DNA of 64,000 nucleotides from Micromonospora sp. M71_S20 (GTDB lineage Bacteria; Actinomycetota; Actinomycetes; Mycobacteriales; Micromonosporaceae), in contig NZ_RCCV01000004.1 of NCBI RefSeq assembly GCF_003664255.1, forward strand, positions 248,001 through 312,000, in the 5' to 3' direction. The notes under the pieces were generated by a model. It was given only the letters and a program-made list of their open reading frames with translations, was not told where the DNA came from and did no database searches. The position numbers and the translations under genes were made by a program. Of this stretch, positions 44,235-52,915 are shown in pieces. Each line of letters begins with the position of its first letter. Position 1 is the first letter of the stretch.

Positions 44235-46244
44235 GTGGGCGATTTCCAGCAGTTCGTGACGGATGTGACTTCGCGTCTGTCCACGATGTCCAAGGGTGAG
44301 TTGTACGCCGTCGGCGACGGTCTCGACCGGGACTCACTCTGGCTCACCTTTCTCAATTCCTTCCCCGCCGGCACCAATCTGCGGTTCCGTGAGCGATCCG
44401 AGTACGACTGCTCGACCTGCCGCGGTTTCATCAAGCACTTCGGCAACGTCGTCGAGATCCACGACGGGCGGGTCCGTACCGTCTGGTCCGGGGTATCGGC
44501 ATCCGACCCGGTCTTCTCCGTCGTCGCCGCCGCTCTGGACGAGTTCGTTCTTTCGCTGCCGTTGTCCACCATCTTCCGGTCCACTCAGGCGCAGTACGGG
44601 ACGAAGACCACTCGAACGCTGCGCGACGGCCAGGTCGAGGTGTGGCACCACCTGCACGGCCGGGTGGAGAAGCGGCATCGCATCGAGGACGTCGGCGCGG
44701 CACAGGGCAACTTTGACGCCGCGGTGCAGGTCTTCCAGCGTGGCCTGGCCGAGCTGACTCGGCACGCTCTGGACACCGTCGTCGACCTCGTCGACGACAA
44801 CGCCCTCTACCGCGGCGCGGAGCATCGCCGGGCGGTGACCGAGTTCCGCTCGCTGCAGAACCGGTGGACCCAGGCGACCGACCGACGTGCCTTCGTCTTC
44901 GCCAACGCCATGAACCCGGCGGCCCGGTTCCGCAACACGGTGATCGGCACCCTCGTCCAGGATCTCTCCGCGGGCGTCGACCTGGAGCAGGCGGTCCGGT
45001 CGTTCGAGGCGAAGGTGGCGCCGCAGAATTACCAGCGCCCCACGGCGTTGATCACCCCGGGCATGGTCAAGGCCGCCATGGGGACCATTGCCGAGCTGGG
45101 TATCGAGGAGTCGTTGCAGCGACGGTTCGCCCGGCTGTCTGATGTGTCGGTCACCAACGTGCTGTGGGTCGACAACGACACCCAGGCACGGATGAAGGAC
45201 GGCATCGAAGGGCTGCTCATGCAGGCGGCCACCATCCGGTCGTCAGGTGCGATCGTTCGCGACGCCAAGCCGGAGGAGATTCCCGTGGTCTCCTTCATGA
45301 AGGACATCCTGCCCAGCGCCGCCACCATCGACCTCTGGGTTGCCAACACCCACGAGCCGCACCTCGTCAGCCTCACCACCGGCAGGTGCCCGGCTGCTCC
45401 GCGGTTGTTCAAGTGGGACAACGATTTTGGCTGGTCGTACGGCGGCAACGTCACCGACTCGATCAGGGAGAAGGTCAAGCGGGCCGGCGGCAACGTCACC
45501 GGCAAGCTGCGGGTGAGCTTGTCCTGGTTCAACCACGACGACCTAGACCTGCACGTGTACGAACCCAACGGCGACCACATCTGGTACCAGGAGAAGCGCA
45601 ACAAGCTGGACGTCGACATGAACGCCGGCGGGACGCTCTCCCGCGAGCCGGTGGAGAACGTCACCTGGACCGACCGTGTCCCCGACGGTGAGTACCGGCT
45701 CGAGGTGAACCAGTACCGCAAGCGGGACAGCACCCAGGTCGGCTTCGTGATCGAGACCGAGAGCAACGGGAAGATCGAGCATTACAGCCACGAGCGCGCG
45801 GTCGGCCACAAGGAGACCGTCGAGGTGGGCCGGATGACGGTTGCCGGCGGGGTGATCACCGCTTTCCGGCCGGGTAAGGATGTGCAGCCGGGCAGTGCGG
45901 GCAAGGAGTTGTGGGGCATCACCACCGAACAGTTCGTGCCGGTATCCACCATCATGTACTCGCCGAACTACTTTGACGACAACGAGGTCGGCAACCGGCA
46001 CTACTTCTTCATCCTGAAGGGGTGCGTGAACGACCAGCCGACGCGGGGGATCTACAACGAGTTCCTCCGCAGCGACCTGCAACCGCACCGCAAGGTGTTC
46101 GAGGTTCTCGGCGATCGAACCAAGTGCGAGCCGTCTCCCGATCAGCTGTCCGGCCTCGGCTTCAGCTCCACGGTCCGCAGCTCTGTGGTCGCCAAGGTGA
46201 CCATGACCGGCGGCCGGCGCCGCCTCATCAACATCCAGTTCTGA
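44235..46244 (+). CDS. phage-type hypothetical protein with a DUF2135-like C-terminal domain
   Basis: A 669 aa protein from GTG 44235, with AAGGGGG 8 bases upstream. There is no signal or membrane segment. The N-terminal half (ELYAVGDGLDRDSLWLTFLN, CSTCRGFIKHFGNVV, ALITPGMVKAAMGTIAELG) is family-specific and I know it only from phage and prophage proteins of unknown role. Residues about 420-535 look like a DUF2135/YfaP-type beta-sandwich: VSLSWFNHDDLDLHVYEPNG, KLDVDMNAGGTLSREPVEN, DGEYRLEVNQYRKRDST. The next gene starts 30 bases downstream, and the two appear to be an inseparable pair. It could be a virion or replication-associated component. No other phage structural gene is present here. 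Confidence 0.75.
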   Translation: MGDFQQFVTDVTSRLSTMSKGELYAVGDGLDRDSLWLTFLNSFPAGTNLRFRERSEYDCSTCRGFIKHFGNVVEIHDGRVRTVWSGVSASDPVFSVVAAALDEFVLSLPLSTIFRSTQAQYGTKTTRTLRDGQVEVWHHLHGRVEKRHRIEDVGAAQGNFDAAVQVFQRGLAELTRHALDTVVDLVDDNALYRGAEHRRAVTEFRSLQNRWTQATDRRAFVFANAMNPAARFRNTVIGTLVQDLSAGVDLEQAVRSFEAKVAPQNYQRPTALITPGMVKAAMGTIAELGIEESLQRRFARLSDVSVTNVLWVDNDTQARMKDGIEGLLMQAATIRSSGAIVRDAKPEEIPVVSFMKDILPSAATIDLWVANTHEPHLVSLTTGRCPAAPRLFKWDNDFGWSYGGNVTDSIREKVKRAGGNVTGKLRVSLSWFNHDDLDLHVYEPNGDHIWYQEKRNKLDVDMNAGGTLSREPVENVTWTDRVPDGEYRLEVNQYRKRDSTQVGFVIETESNGKIEHYSHERAVGHKETVEVGRMTVAGGVITAFRPGKDVQPGSAGKELWGITTEQFVPVSTIMYSPNYFDDNEVGNRHYFFILKGCVNDQPTRGIYNEFLRSDLQPHRKVFEVLGDRTKCEPSPDQLSGLGFSSTVRSSVVAKVTMTGGRRRLINIQF

Positions 46245-46274
46245 TTCCCTACCCAGAATTTCAGAGAGGCTGCC

Positions 46275-46670
46275 GTGACCATTTTCGAGAAGGCCACACG
46301 GGAGAAGTTCCGCTATCCGTCGGCCAAGGGACTGCTGACCACGGAACAGCTGTGGGAGCTTCCGCTGACCGCCAGGTCCGGCTTCAGCCTCGATGATGTG
46401 GCCAAGGCGGTCAACGCCGAGCTCAAGGCCGTCGACACCGAGTCGTTCGTGGCCACCGAGGCCAATCCGGCCAAGGCAACCTTGGAGACCAAGCTGGAGG
46501 TCGTCAAGCACGTCATCGCCGTCCGCCTCACGGAGGACCAGGCGGCGAAGGCGGCGGCGGCCAAGAAGCTGGAGAAGGAGAAGCTGCTGGCGGCCCTGGG
46601 CCGCAAGCAGGACGCGGTCCTGGAAAACCTGACCGAGGCAGAGCTACTGGCCCGAATCAACAACCTGTAG
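46275..46670 (+). CDS. phage-type small helical protein, partner of the 669 aa protein
   Basis: 131 aa from GTG 46275. MTIFEKATREKFRYPSAKG then LTTEQLWELPLTARSGFSLD, and a long charged helix (KKLEKEKLLAALGRKQDAVL) at about 95-128, probably a coiled coil. Proteins with this organisation are familiar in tailed-phage genomes, but their role is unknown. It is encoded directly after the DUF2135-like protein and followed by a terminator at 46882-46913, so the two genes make a self-contained unit. Confidence 0.75.
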   Translation: MTIFEKATREKFRYPSAKGLLTTEQLWELPLTARSGFSLDDVAKAVNAELKAVDTESFVATEANPAKATLETKLEVVKHVIAVRLTEDQAAKAAAAKKLEKEKLLAALGRKQDAVLENLTEAELLARINNL

Positions 46671-46976
46671 CCCCGCCGATAATCAGCGTCTGCCAGCGGA
46701 CCCGCACATCGCCGAGAAGTACGGTCGCCATGCAAGACCTGTGCGGCCAGGCCGGCGCTCACGGCCACTTCTCGGCGAATTCACATCGGTACAACAGCGA
46801 TCGCGACGCCCTCTCATCGGCATGAGCGTGCGCGGGACCGGCTCGATGAGGCGCGTGTGGCCGAGCTCGCTCTCGTGCCGAGATGGGTCCCGGGCGGAAG
46901 CTCGGGACCCATCAAGGAGCCTTTTCCAAGCTCACTGATTACTCACTGTTCTCACTGTCGTTTCCCGGACGGTACG
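46671..46976. other. intergenic with terminator
   Basis: No coding frame. It contains the hairpin at 46882-46913 and, to its right, the end of the convergent Nudix remnant. Confidence 0.5.
46882..46913 (+). terminator. hairpin terminator after the phage-type pair
   Basis: gatgggtcccg and cgggacccatc form a perfect 11-bp stem with a 10-base loop, followed by aaggagccttttcc. Confidence 0.7.
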
Positions 46977-47448
46977 TCAGTGCCGAATCAGGCCGCCGAC
47001 CGCAACCGGAGAGACGTGACCGGTCGCCGGAAGCGTCCGCGCCAGCGCAAGACCGACATCGACCAGCGACGACCGGCACAGACCGGCGACATCTGATATC
47101 GATGTCCAGACCGACTCGGCGGTCTCGCCGCTCGCCTCGGGCCGCAGGACACCATCAGTAATCCGGACCTGGTAAAAGATGCCGACGTTCTGATGCTCGA
47201 TCCCCATCCGCGCCTCGGCGGCAGGAATCACCCGCGAGTCCACTCCTACGTAGCAGGCGTTCGACCACCGAAACGCAGCCCGTCTCCTCGGCGACCTCCC
47301 GCACCACAGCATCGAACGGATCCTCCGCATGCTCAACCTTGCCACCCGAAAGGGTCCAGTTCGTGTCCCCCGTCGGCGCAACATAACGGGCGAGCAGCAC
47401 ACGCCCCTCCTCGATGCACACGGCATACGCCGCCAGCCGGAAACTCAT
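46977..47448 (-). pseudogene. Nudix hydrolase, one frameshift
   Basis: From ATG 47448 (FRLAAYAVCIEEGRVLLARY) the complete Nudix box GKVEHAEDPFDAVVREVAEE with TG is intact. The frame then changes near 47250, and the C-terminal half (GVDSRVIPAAEARMGIEHQN, VGIFYQVRITDGVLRPEASG, SVWTSISDVAGL) continues in another frame to 46977. As written, the protein would end about 50 residues early. A single indel separates it from a full NTP/NDP-X pyrophosphohydrolase, so a sequencing error is possible. Confidence 0.78.
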
Positions 47449-47519
47449 CCATGCACCTCCCAACCGACCCTACCGAGCCGGCGACGACCTTCGCGTGACC
47501 GGCATCCGGCGGCAGTCTT

Positions 47520-48326
47520 TCATCGTGCGTAGCGATTGGCTTCGACGTGGTGCAGGACGAGGATGGCCTGCACAATCGTGGTGGCTCGGCGTGGGCAGCA
47601 GCGCAGCTTGGCCAGGACCTTCCAGGTCTTGAGGGTAGAGATGGCTCGTTCGCCACGGGCGCGGATCTTGGCGTGCGTGTGGTTCACGGCCTTCTGTCGG
47701 CGTGACAGCTTCGGCCGGTAGCGGTGCCGTTTGAACGGGGTGCGCACGCTGCCACGGGCACCTTGGTAGCCCTTATCCGCGAACGTCGTCACGTTCGCGC
47801 TGGTCAGCGCTCCGATGATGCCGTGGGCGCGGGCTGCGATCAGGTCGTGGACCGCGCCTGGCAGCGAAGGCGAGGCCCAGACGAGCCGGCCGGCCGCGTC
47901 GGCGATGACCTGCACGTTCACCCCGTGCCGCTGATGCTTTCCCGAGTAGTAGGGCTTCTGGTCGGCGACGCGGTCGATCGGGATCAGGGTGCCGTCCAGG
48001 ATCGCGTACGCCAGCCGGCGGATTCGCTGCATCGCCGCGGCCAGATCGTCGGCGACGGCTGCGAGTAGCGCGATCGCTTCCTGTACGTAGCGCCAGGCGG
48101 TGGCCACACCGACGGCGAACCCGGCGGCCAGACGGGTGTAGGTGTCGCCGTTGCGTAGATGGGCGAGGACGAGCAGTGCCTGCCGGCCCGGATCGAGGCG
48201 CCGCCAGCGGGATCGCTGCTGCTTACGACGACTGCGGATGCAGTCGGCGAGGTGGTTCAAGGTCCGGCTGGACAACGAGATTGTGGACGGGTAATACAGC
48301 ACAGGCGAGGCTCCCGGTCTGGGCAT
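47520..48326 (-). CDS. IS5-family transposase
   Basis: 268 aa from ATG 48326; the frame opens to 48407 but the extra residues are not family-like. It has an N-terminal HTH-like region (RRLDPGRQALLVLAHLRNGD, TYTRLAAGFAVGVATAWRYV). The DDE_Tnp_4 domain has LDGTLIPIDRV, YYSGKHQRHGVNVQVIADAA, HDLIAARAHGII, FADKGYQGA and KIRARGERAISTLKTWKVL. It appears complete. I could not fix the terminal inverted repeats, so only the gene is given. Confidence 0.9.
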   Translation of the reverse strand: MPRPGASPVLYYPSTISLSSRTLNHLADCIRSRRKQQRSRWRRLDPGRQALLVLAHLRNGDTYTRLAAGFAVGVATAWRYVQEAIALLAAVADDLAAAMQRIRRLAYAILDGTLIPIDRVADQKPYYSGKHQRHGVNVQVIADAAGRLVWASPSLPGAVHDLIAARAHGIIGALTSANVTTFADKGYQGARGSVRTPFKRHRYRPKLSRRQKAVNHTHAKIRARGERAISTLKTWKVLAKLRCCPRRATTIVQAILVLHHVEANRYAR

Positions 48327-48429
48327 CTGGTCCTGGTCGACTGTTGTCTTACCTGGATCCTCATCCTCATCGATCCCCGGACCGCCAACACCGCCCCTGG
48401 GCTGCAAGATCAGCCTGGAAAAGGCTTAA

Positions 48430-48620
48430 GGTAGGGTGATTTTCAGGCGAGCGGGAAAGCTTCGACAAGGCGCAATCCGCGTTGGGTATGTTCGTGCCGG
48501 TCCTCGTACACGACCCAAACCCCACCGGGGCAGCATCGGCTGCGGTGATTATCTGGGTGCCAGTTGTAGTTCTTCCCGGACGACGATCATGGACTCATAG
48601 TCATGATCGCCCCTCGGACA
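48430..48620 (-). repeat. gene-remnant repeat, copy A (matches 50868-50997)
   Basis: The minus strand encodes MIVVREELQLAPR, one frame change, then VWVVYEDRHEHTQRGLRLVE and a stop. About 125 bases (48491-48615) are about 85% identical to the segment at 50868-50997, including the shared block gcagcatcggctgcggtga and agttgtagttcttcccgga. It is the C-terminus of an unidentified protein, present twice as decaying copies. Confidence 0.55.
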
Positions 48621-48874
48621 CAAACTTGCGGCATCCATGCCGTCTTCTACGTACTGGTGGTCAGGGCTCCTTGACCACGTGAATCTGATCTTCGCGACCA
48701 ACCTCACCGGCCCTGTGTCGGTTGGCGGTGGTGGTCGCTGTGGCTGATTCTTCTCTGGCTTCTGTCATCCCTCCAGTCCTTCTGCCGGACCGCGGACGAA
48801 GCAACCCGCGGACGCCCACGCACGGCTGCGACGGGCTCCGTTGCCGATGCCAGCGCTTGCGCAGCAGCGGTCCG

Positions 48875-49080
48875 AGGCCAAGGTGCACCGCCTAGCGTCG
48901 GTCGATGCCAGCGGTCGAATCCGTGATCGAGGCATCGTCCATGCCCTGGCTTGGGAGCCGGGTGCCCGACTGGAGATCCGCGAGAGCTGGCGTCATTGTC
49001 GTGCGTCGGGATCCTGGTGGAGTTTTCGCTCTCACCGGTCAGGGACACCTATTCCTGCCGGCGCCCCACAAGAGAAGCAG
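48875..49080 (+). pseudogene. AbrB/SpoVT-like domain remnant, one frameshift
   Basis: LASVDASGRIRDRGIVHALA with WEPGARLEIRES is followed, after a one-base frame change, by GVIVVRRDPGGVFALTGQGH and LFLPAP. This matches the beginning of actinobacterial AbrB/MazE-like proteins, which start 'LASVDDRGRI'. The C-terminal half is replaced by the hypothetical gene on the other strand. The function is lost. Confidence 0.55.
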
Positions 49081-49268
49081 GCGGCGGCAATGCGGGGGTA
49101 CATGTCGGTGACCTGCCGCACCGCCTCGGGGTTGGCTGCGGTGTCACGGATGTAGCGGATGCGTCCAGCTTCGGTCATGTCGTCAGAAATTCCGGCGGCC
49201 CGTTCGGCGGGAGCGATGTTCCGGTCGAAGTAGTGGGCGGCGCGGGCGCGGGCGGTGGTGTCGGTCAT
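49032..49268 (-). CDS. small hypothetical protein, probably truncated
   Basis: 78 aa from ATG 49268 (MTDTTARARAAHYFDRNIAP, AERAAGISDDMTEAGRIRYI, AVRQVTDMYPRIAAACF). The last ten residues overlap the AbrB remnant on the opposite strand, so the natural C-terminus is probably missing. It is helical and charged; I do not recognise it. It lies just downstream of a phage-type gene on the same strand. Confidence 0.5.
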   Translation of the reverse strand: MTDTTARARAAHYFDRNIAPAERAAGISDDMTEAGRIRYIRDTAANPEAVRQVTDMYPRIAAACFSCGAPAGIGVPDR

Positions 49269-49384
49269 TGGGCTACCTCCGGATCGTGCTTGGGTCAGCT
49301 GTGCGAGACGGCGGGGGCGAGGGTGTTGGTCATCGGGATGCCTCCGGCGCGGGGTCGAGTTGGGGCCATGGGGGCTTCCATTGG

Positions 49385-49846
49385 CTAGTTGTCGAACCAG
49401 AACACGATGCGCACGTCATCCGGGGCACCCAGCTTCGCCAGCAGGTCGAGCCGACCGAAGTACCAGTCGTGGAGGAACCGACGAACCGTCTTCACCTGCG
49501 GCTCACCCTCACCACGCTGATCGGCGAACGTCTGGTCATAGTCGAACGCCAGCAGTTCAGCGAGGGTCAGCCACGTGTGGCTGTGCCCGTCAACGTTCCA
49601 GTCGTCGCTTTTGGCGCGAACCTCGGCGGACACGTCGGCGGGCAGGCCGCGCGGCTCGGCGATGACCGGCGACTCGGAGTAGTTCCGGACGTCGGCGAGG
49701 AACCCGAACAGGCCGTAGTCGCGGGCGCCGTCAAACGGGCACTGCTTTTCTTTGGGGAACTCGTTGTCGGGGAAGGTGTTGTCTCCGGCGTAGGCCCAGG
49801 TGCCGTTGGTGCGGGTTTCGACGTAGGCGTGGATGTCGCATCCCAT
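49385..49846 (-). CDS. phage/plasmid-type conserved hypothetical protein
   Basis: 153 aa from ATG 49846, with AAAGGAG upstream. MGCDIHAYVETRTNGTWAYA, RDYGLFGFLADVRNYSESP, SHTWLTLAELLAFDYDQTF and PDDVRIVFWFDN are hallmarks of a protein found in many phages and mobile elements, with no assigned function. The His/Asp pattern at the N-terminus (GCDIHAY) could bind metal. Starting the gene at 50059 would add unrelated sequence and is rejected. Confidence 0.8.
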   Translation of the reverse strand: MGCDIHAYVETRTNGTWAYAGDNTFPDNEFPKEKQCPFDGARDYGLFGFLADVRNYSESPVIAEPRGLPADVSAEVRAKSDDWNVDGHSHTWLTLAELLAFDYDQTFADQRGEGEPQVKTVRRFLHDWYFGRLDLLAKLGAPDDVRIVFWFDN

Positions 49847-50249
49847 GGGTGGCTCCTTTGAGGTGTTGGCTAGGTGTACTGCCCAGGCAGGTTGGTCGAG
49901 GTTGTGTGACGACACGACGTAGATAGACGTGATGAGGAAGGCCTCCGGTTGTGGATTGGAGCTGTCTAGAAACCGCTCCGCCAACCAGGACGCCTTCGTG
50001 TCCCACGCTGACGCCGCTTTGACCCCTCGTGCACGTCTTCGGCTTCCGCATTTGATCATGCACCGCGCTCGGGTGCGGTCAAGGCCCCTGGGCCGGAAGC
50101 CCGCGACTTTGACCGGGCAACCTGGGTCCGTTCCTTCGACCGCGCTTGTCGGCGGTGCCGGCCGCCACCTTCTCGGGCCGACCCATCCCCGAGCGCCGCG
50201 CGGTGCCCGTGGGCGCGACGGCGGGCGGCAACGCCGCTAGCCTCGGCCT
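49847..50249. other. intergenic, no gene recognised
   Basis: About 400 bases. The left end holds the promoter and ribosome site of the phage-type gene. An imperfect hairpin (cggtcaa at 50076-50082 with ttgaccg at 50109-50115, with ggccc/gggcc inside) may be a terminator. No coding frame is convincing. Confidence 0.45.
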
Positions 50250-50759
50250 GTGGACCGGTGCGACGAGTGCGGCTTCGACCATGCCGGCGTCTCCATCGAC
50301 GAGCTGCCGTCGCTCCTGCGCACCCTGGGCGGGCGGTACGCAGCCGTCCTCGCCGAGGTGCGGCAGGTGCGCCGACGGCCGGCCGAGGGGGTGTGGTCGC
50401 CGCTGGAGTACGCCTGCCACGTCCGCGACGTACTCAGCGTGCAGGCCGAACGCCTCGCGCTGGCGCTGCGCGTCGAGGAACCGGAGTTCGCCCCGATGGG
50501 GCGCGACGAGCGCGCCGTGGCGGAGGCGTACAACGAGCAGGATCCCGCGACCGTGCTGGCGGCGCTGGACGCGGCCGCCGACGACCTGGCCGCCCGGATC
50601 GGCGTGCTCGGCCCCGTGGAACTCGCCCGCACCGGGGTCTACCCGTGGCCGCGACCGTAGGCCCGCACACTGCTGTGGCTCGGCCGACACACCCTCCACG
50701 AGGGCGAACACCACCTGCTCGACATCCGCCGCGCCGCGGGATCGGAGGCAGCCAGCTAG
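50250..50759 (+). pseudogene. DinB-family protein with an in-frame amber stop
   Basis: From GTG 50250: FDHAGVSIDELPSLLRTLGG, EGVWSPLEYACHVRDVLSVQ, FAPMGRDERAVAEAYNEQDP. A TAG at 50658-50660 then interrupts, and the same frame continues ARTLLWLGRHTLHEGEHHLL with DIRRA to a stop at 50757-50759. The lost segment carries the HxxxH metal ligands needed by this thiol-transferase-like family. A single base change or suppression would restore a normal 169 aa protein. Confidence 0.8.
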
Positions 50760-50867
50760 AGTGCCGCCCGGTTCGCCGCGTCCGTGGTCTGGGCTCTCGA
50801 AGAGGTCACCAAGGCGGCTAGACTTGCGTGAGCTTCAAGGTTTTGCCGATTGTCATCGGCGGTGGGG

Positions 50868-50997
50868 CAGTGGTTCGTGCCGCCCCCCGTACACGAACCA
50901 AACCCCAACGGCGCAGCATCGGCTGCGGTGATATCTGGATGCCAGTTGTAGTTCTTCCCGGACGACGATCATGGATTCATGGTCGTGGTCGCCCCGG
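50868..50997 (-). repeat. gene-remnant repeat, copy B (matches 48491-48615)
   Basis: The minus strand reads MIVVREELQLASRYHRSRCC, VWFVYGGRHEPLPHRR in one frame, the same C-terminal segment as copy A without its frame change. It is a degenerate duplicate about 2.4 kb away, in the same orientation. Confidence 0.55.
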
Positions 50998-51293
50998 AGT
51001 TGTACTCGATGTACATGCCCGAGACCGGGCCCGGCACCGTGTGACCATCCCTGCTGGTACCCGTGTCGGGTGGGTGGTCGAGCGGGCTTCGTACCTCCTT
51101 TTCGACGGCTCGACGCAGTCGCCGGCGGGGACCGTAGCGGCTAGCCTCGAGGCATGCCTGTGCGAGTGCCAGGCGGGCGGCGGTCCGGTGATTTCGATTC
51201 TTGGCACGCTCCGCGCCGTTGAGCCGATGGCATTCTCGATCGCTGTCGATCCCTACAGTGTGGATGCCGCCGGACAGCAGGGGAGGGCCAGCC
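50998..51293. other. intergenic, no gene recognised
   Basis: No coding frame with normal composition. The last 15 bases provide the GGGGAGGG ribosome site of the Cys-rich protein. Confidence 0.45.
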
Positions 51294-51704
51294 ATGAGCG
51301 TCTGTGTTGCCTGTCGAGCGGAGCAGCGCACCGTTGTTTGTATCGACAGTTGGGGTGTGCCGCACGGTAGCCCTGGGCATCAGGTCAACTACCGATGGAG
51401 CAACCTGGCCGTCTGTCCGGAGTGCGAGGCCGGCCTCCTTGTGCACTTTGATCACGACTGCTTCCAACAGCCCTGGGAGGAGCCGTGGGACATGGACTGG
51501 TCGTGGCCGGTCGCCGTGGACGGGGTTCAGCGGTTGAAGGCGGTTCTTGCCCGGTGCCCGGATCCGCTGCAGCCGTCGTGCGGATGCCCGGTGCACCGGT
51601 CGCTGCGGGATAGCACCGAGGAGTCACTGCCGCGTGAGGTTCCGGTGACGATTGTGCTGACCGAGGATGGGCTGCCGCAGGTGCGGTCCGTACGCATGCT
51701 GTGA
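51294..51704 (+). CDS. Cys-rich hypothetical protein
   Basis: 136 aa from ATG 51294, with GGGGAGGG upstream. Two CxxC pairs (VCVACRAEQ at residues 3-6, AVCPECEAG at about 40-43) probably make a zinc ribbon. A third, CGCPVH, occurs near residue 97. Between them are the His/Trp-rich stretches HFDHDCFQQPW and DMDWSWPV. The C-terminus is a beta-strand-like VPVTIVLTEDGLPQ. No family is recognised. Confidence 0.6.
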   Translation: MSVCVACRAEQRTVVCIDSWGVPHGSPGHQVNYRWSNLAVCPECEAGLLVHFDHDCFQQPWEEPWDMDWSWPVAVDGVQRLKAVLARCPDPLQPSCGCPVHRSLRDSTEESLPREVPVTIVLTEDGLPQVRSVRML

Positions 51705-51747
51705 GACGCCGGCCGCTGTCGGCGATCGAGGTAGCCGGGCGTCGACG

Positions 51748-52085
51748 TCAGGTGATGGCCAGCAGCACGGCTTGGCCGTTCGCGGCTGCGGCATGGCAGA
51801 ACCGGCACAGTTCGGTGTACTGCGAGATGAGGTAGTCGAGCTCGTCGGTGCCGTTGCTCCAGATGTCCGGGTAGATCTCGGCCTGCGGTCATGGCGTCTG
51901 GGTCGAAGCGGGCGCGCAGCACCTCCACGTCCAGCGCGTCGAGCGCAGTGGCCACAGCGCGGACGGTGTCTGGGTCGAGCAGGCGAGGGGGACCGTATCC
52001 GCCGTCATGGCCGATCTCGGCACCGCCGAGGATCGCTGCGCCGGCGCCTTCACCGATCTGCCAGTCAGTGCCGGTCAGTAGGGGT
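51748..52085 (-). pseudogene. DUF1877 family protein, C-terminal part, frameshifted
   Basis: GAGAAILGGAEIGHDGGYGP, RLLDPDTVRAVATALDALDV and RARFDPDAM sit in one frame. After a frame change near 51880 the protein continues as EIYPDIWSNGTDELDYLISQ and FCHAAAANGQAVLLAIT, ending at 51748. This matches the YfbM/DUF1877 fold (LGG-IG-GYGPAR, AEIYP-IW). The N-terminal 50 or so residues are missing at the junction with the IS5 remnant near 52085. Confidence 0.7.
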
Positions 52086-52380
52086 CAGAGCCGTGGCCAA
52101 CTCCGCGTCGGGCGATGACAGGGGTGATGCGCGATCCCGCAACTCCCGGCGGTAGCAGTTGTAGTCGTAGATCCGGTCGGGCCGTTGCCGGGGTCTGCTG
52201 CGGATGCCTCTGATCCATGGGACCATGTCGACCAGGCGGACGAGTGGCAGCAGCGGCGCGATCTCGGCCCACAGTTCGTCCGAGACGATCCACGGCGGCT
52301 GCTCACCCCTCCTTACGCTCAGACAGCACGATCCTCACGTCCCGGGGACACGCCCAACACCATCTCGTTAGGAGTTGTAA
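52086..52380 (-). pseudogene. IS5-family transposase 5'-end remnant, copy 2
   Basis: The minus strand from AAGGAGGGGTG (about 52300-52315) encodes EQPPWIVSDELWAEIAPLLP, then about 60 residues of doubtful frame (LVDMVPWIRGIRSRPRQRPD, YDYNCYRREL). The 5' part is about 85% identical to 29697-29805. The rest of the transposase is absent. Confidence 0.55.
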
Positions 52381-52768
52381 GCGACGGGGAGATGGTCCGC
52401 AACAGCGGGCAGCTCGGCTCAAGCGCCCGATCCAGAAGGCCCCGACGGGCGAGTCGCTCCACGCCAGGCGGCGTTGTTGGCGCCGTCTCCGCAGGTGGTG
52501 TCTTGATGGACGTACAACGTGGACAGAGCGCCGCTCGGGTGCTTCGCGCGCGACCCAGCAGGAGTTCTCGACGCCCCGTCCGAGTCAGCAGGAGCGCCGC
52601 CGTCGCATCCGCACAACGCGCCCCAACCAATACAGCGCTGGAATCACTCGGACGCGCCGACACCCGCACCGTCGTAAGTCACCGCTCGACGGCAGGTCAG
52701 CGGACGAGAACCTCACTCTCCTTTGTCTTTTTCCCCAGGTCGGCGGCTTGCCCGGTAAGTCCGACGTC
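52381..52768. other. upstream region of the transporter, no clear gene
   Basis: No coding frame of normal composition on either strand. The right third (from about 52720) is richer in A/T than the surroundings and probably carries the promoter of the small ORF and MFS gene. Confidence 0.4.
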
Positions 52769-52906
52769 ATGGAGCAGATGGAAACAAGAGCACGTCTCGT
52801 TTTCCGAAGGAGAGCAATCTGGGAGTTGCGCCAGAAGTTCGGCTTCGAAAAGGTAGTATCGTCTGCTCCGACAAAGTACTATCCGCTGGCGGACGGCGAG
52901 GAATGA
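52769..52906 (+). CDS. 45-residue small ORF directly before the MFS gene
   Basis: ATG 52769 to TGA 52906, ending 9 bases before the transporter start. The peptide begins MEQMETRARLVFRRRAIW and ends VVSSAPTKYYPLADGEE. A basic amphipathic first half and a short polar tail are reminiscent of a leader peptide, but no modification enzyme of a known RiPP class is next to it. It could equally be chance or an upstream regulatory ORF. The ribosome site is weak. Confidence 0.3.
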   Translation: MEQMETRARLVFRRRAIWELRQKFGFEKVVSSAPTKYYPLADGEE

Positions 52907-52915
52907 TGGTTCTGC

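Noticed and set aside
46275..46670. Tellurium-resistance (TerD/TerZ-type) operon
   Set aside because: The small protein and its partner lack TerD calcium-binding motifs, and no ter gene is nearby. Phage-type families fit better.
52769..52906. Definite RiPP precursor
   Set aside because: No cyclodehydratase, lanthionine synthetase, radical-SAM or similar maturase is encoded in the window, so the small ORF is kept only as a low-confidence candidate.
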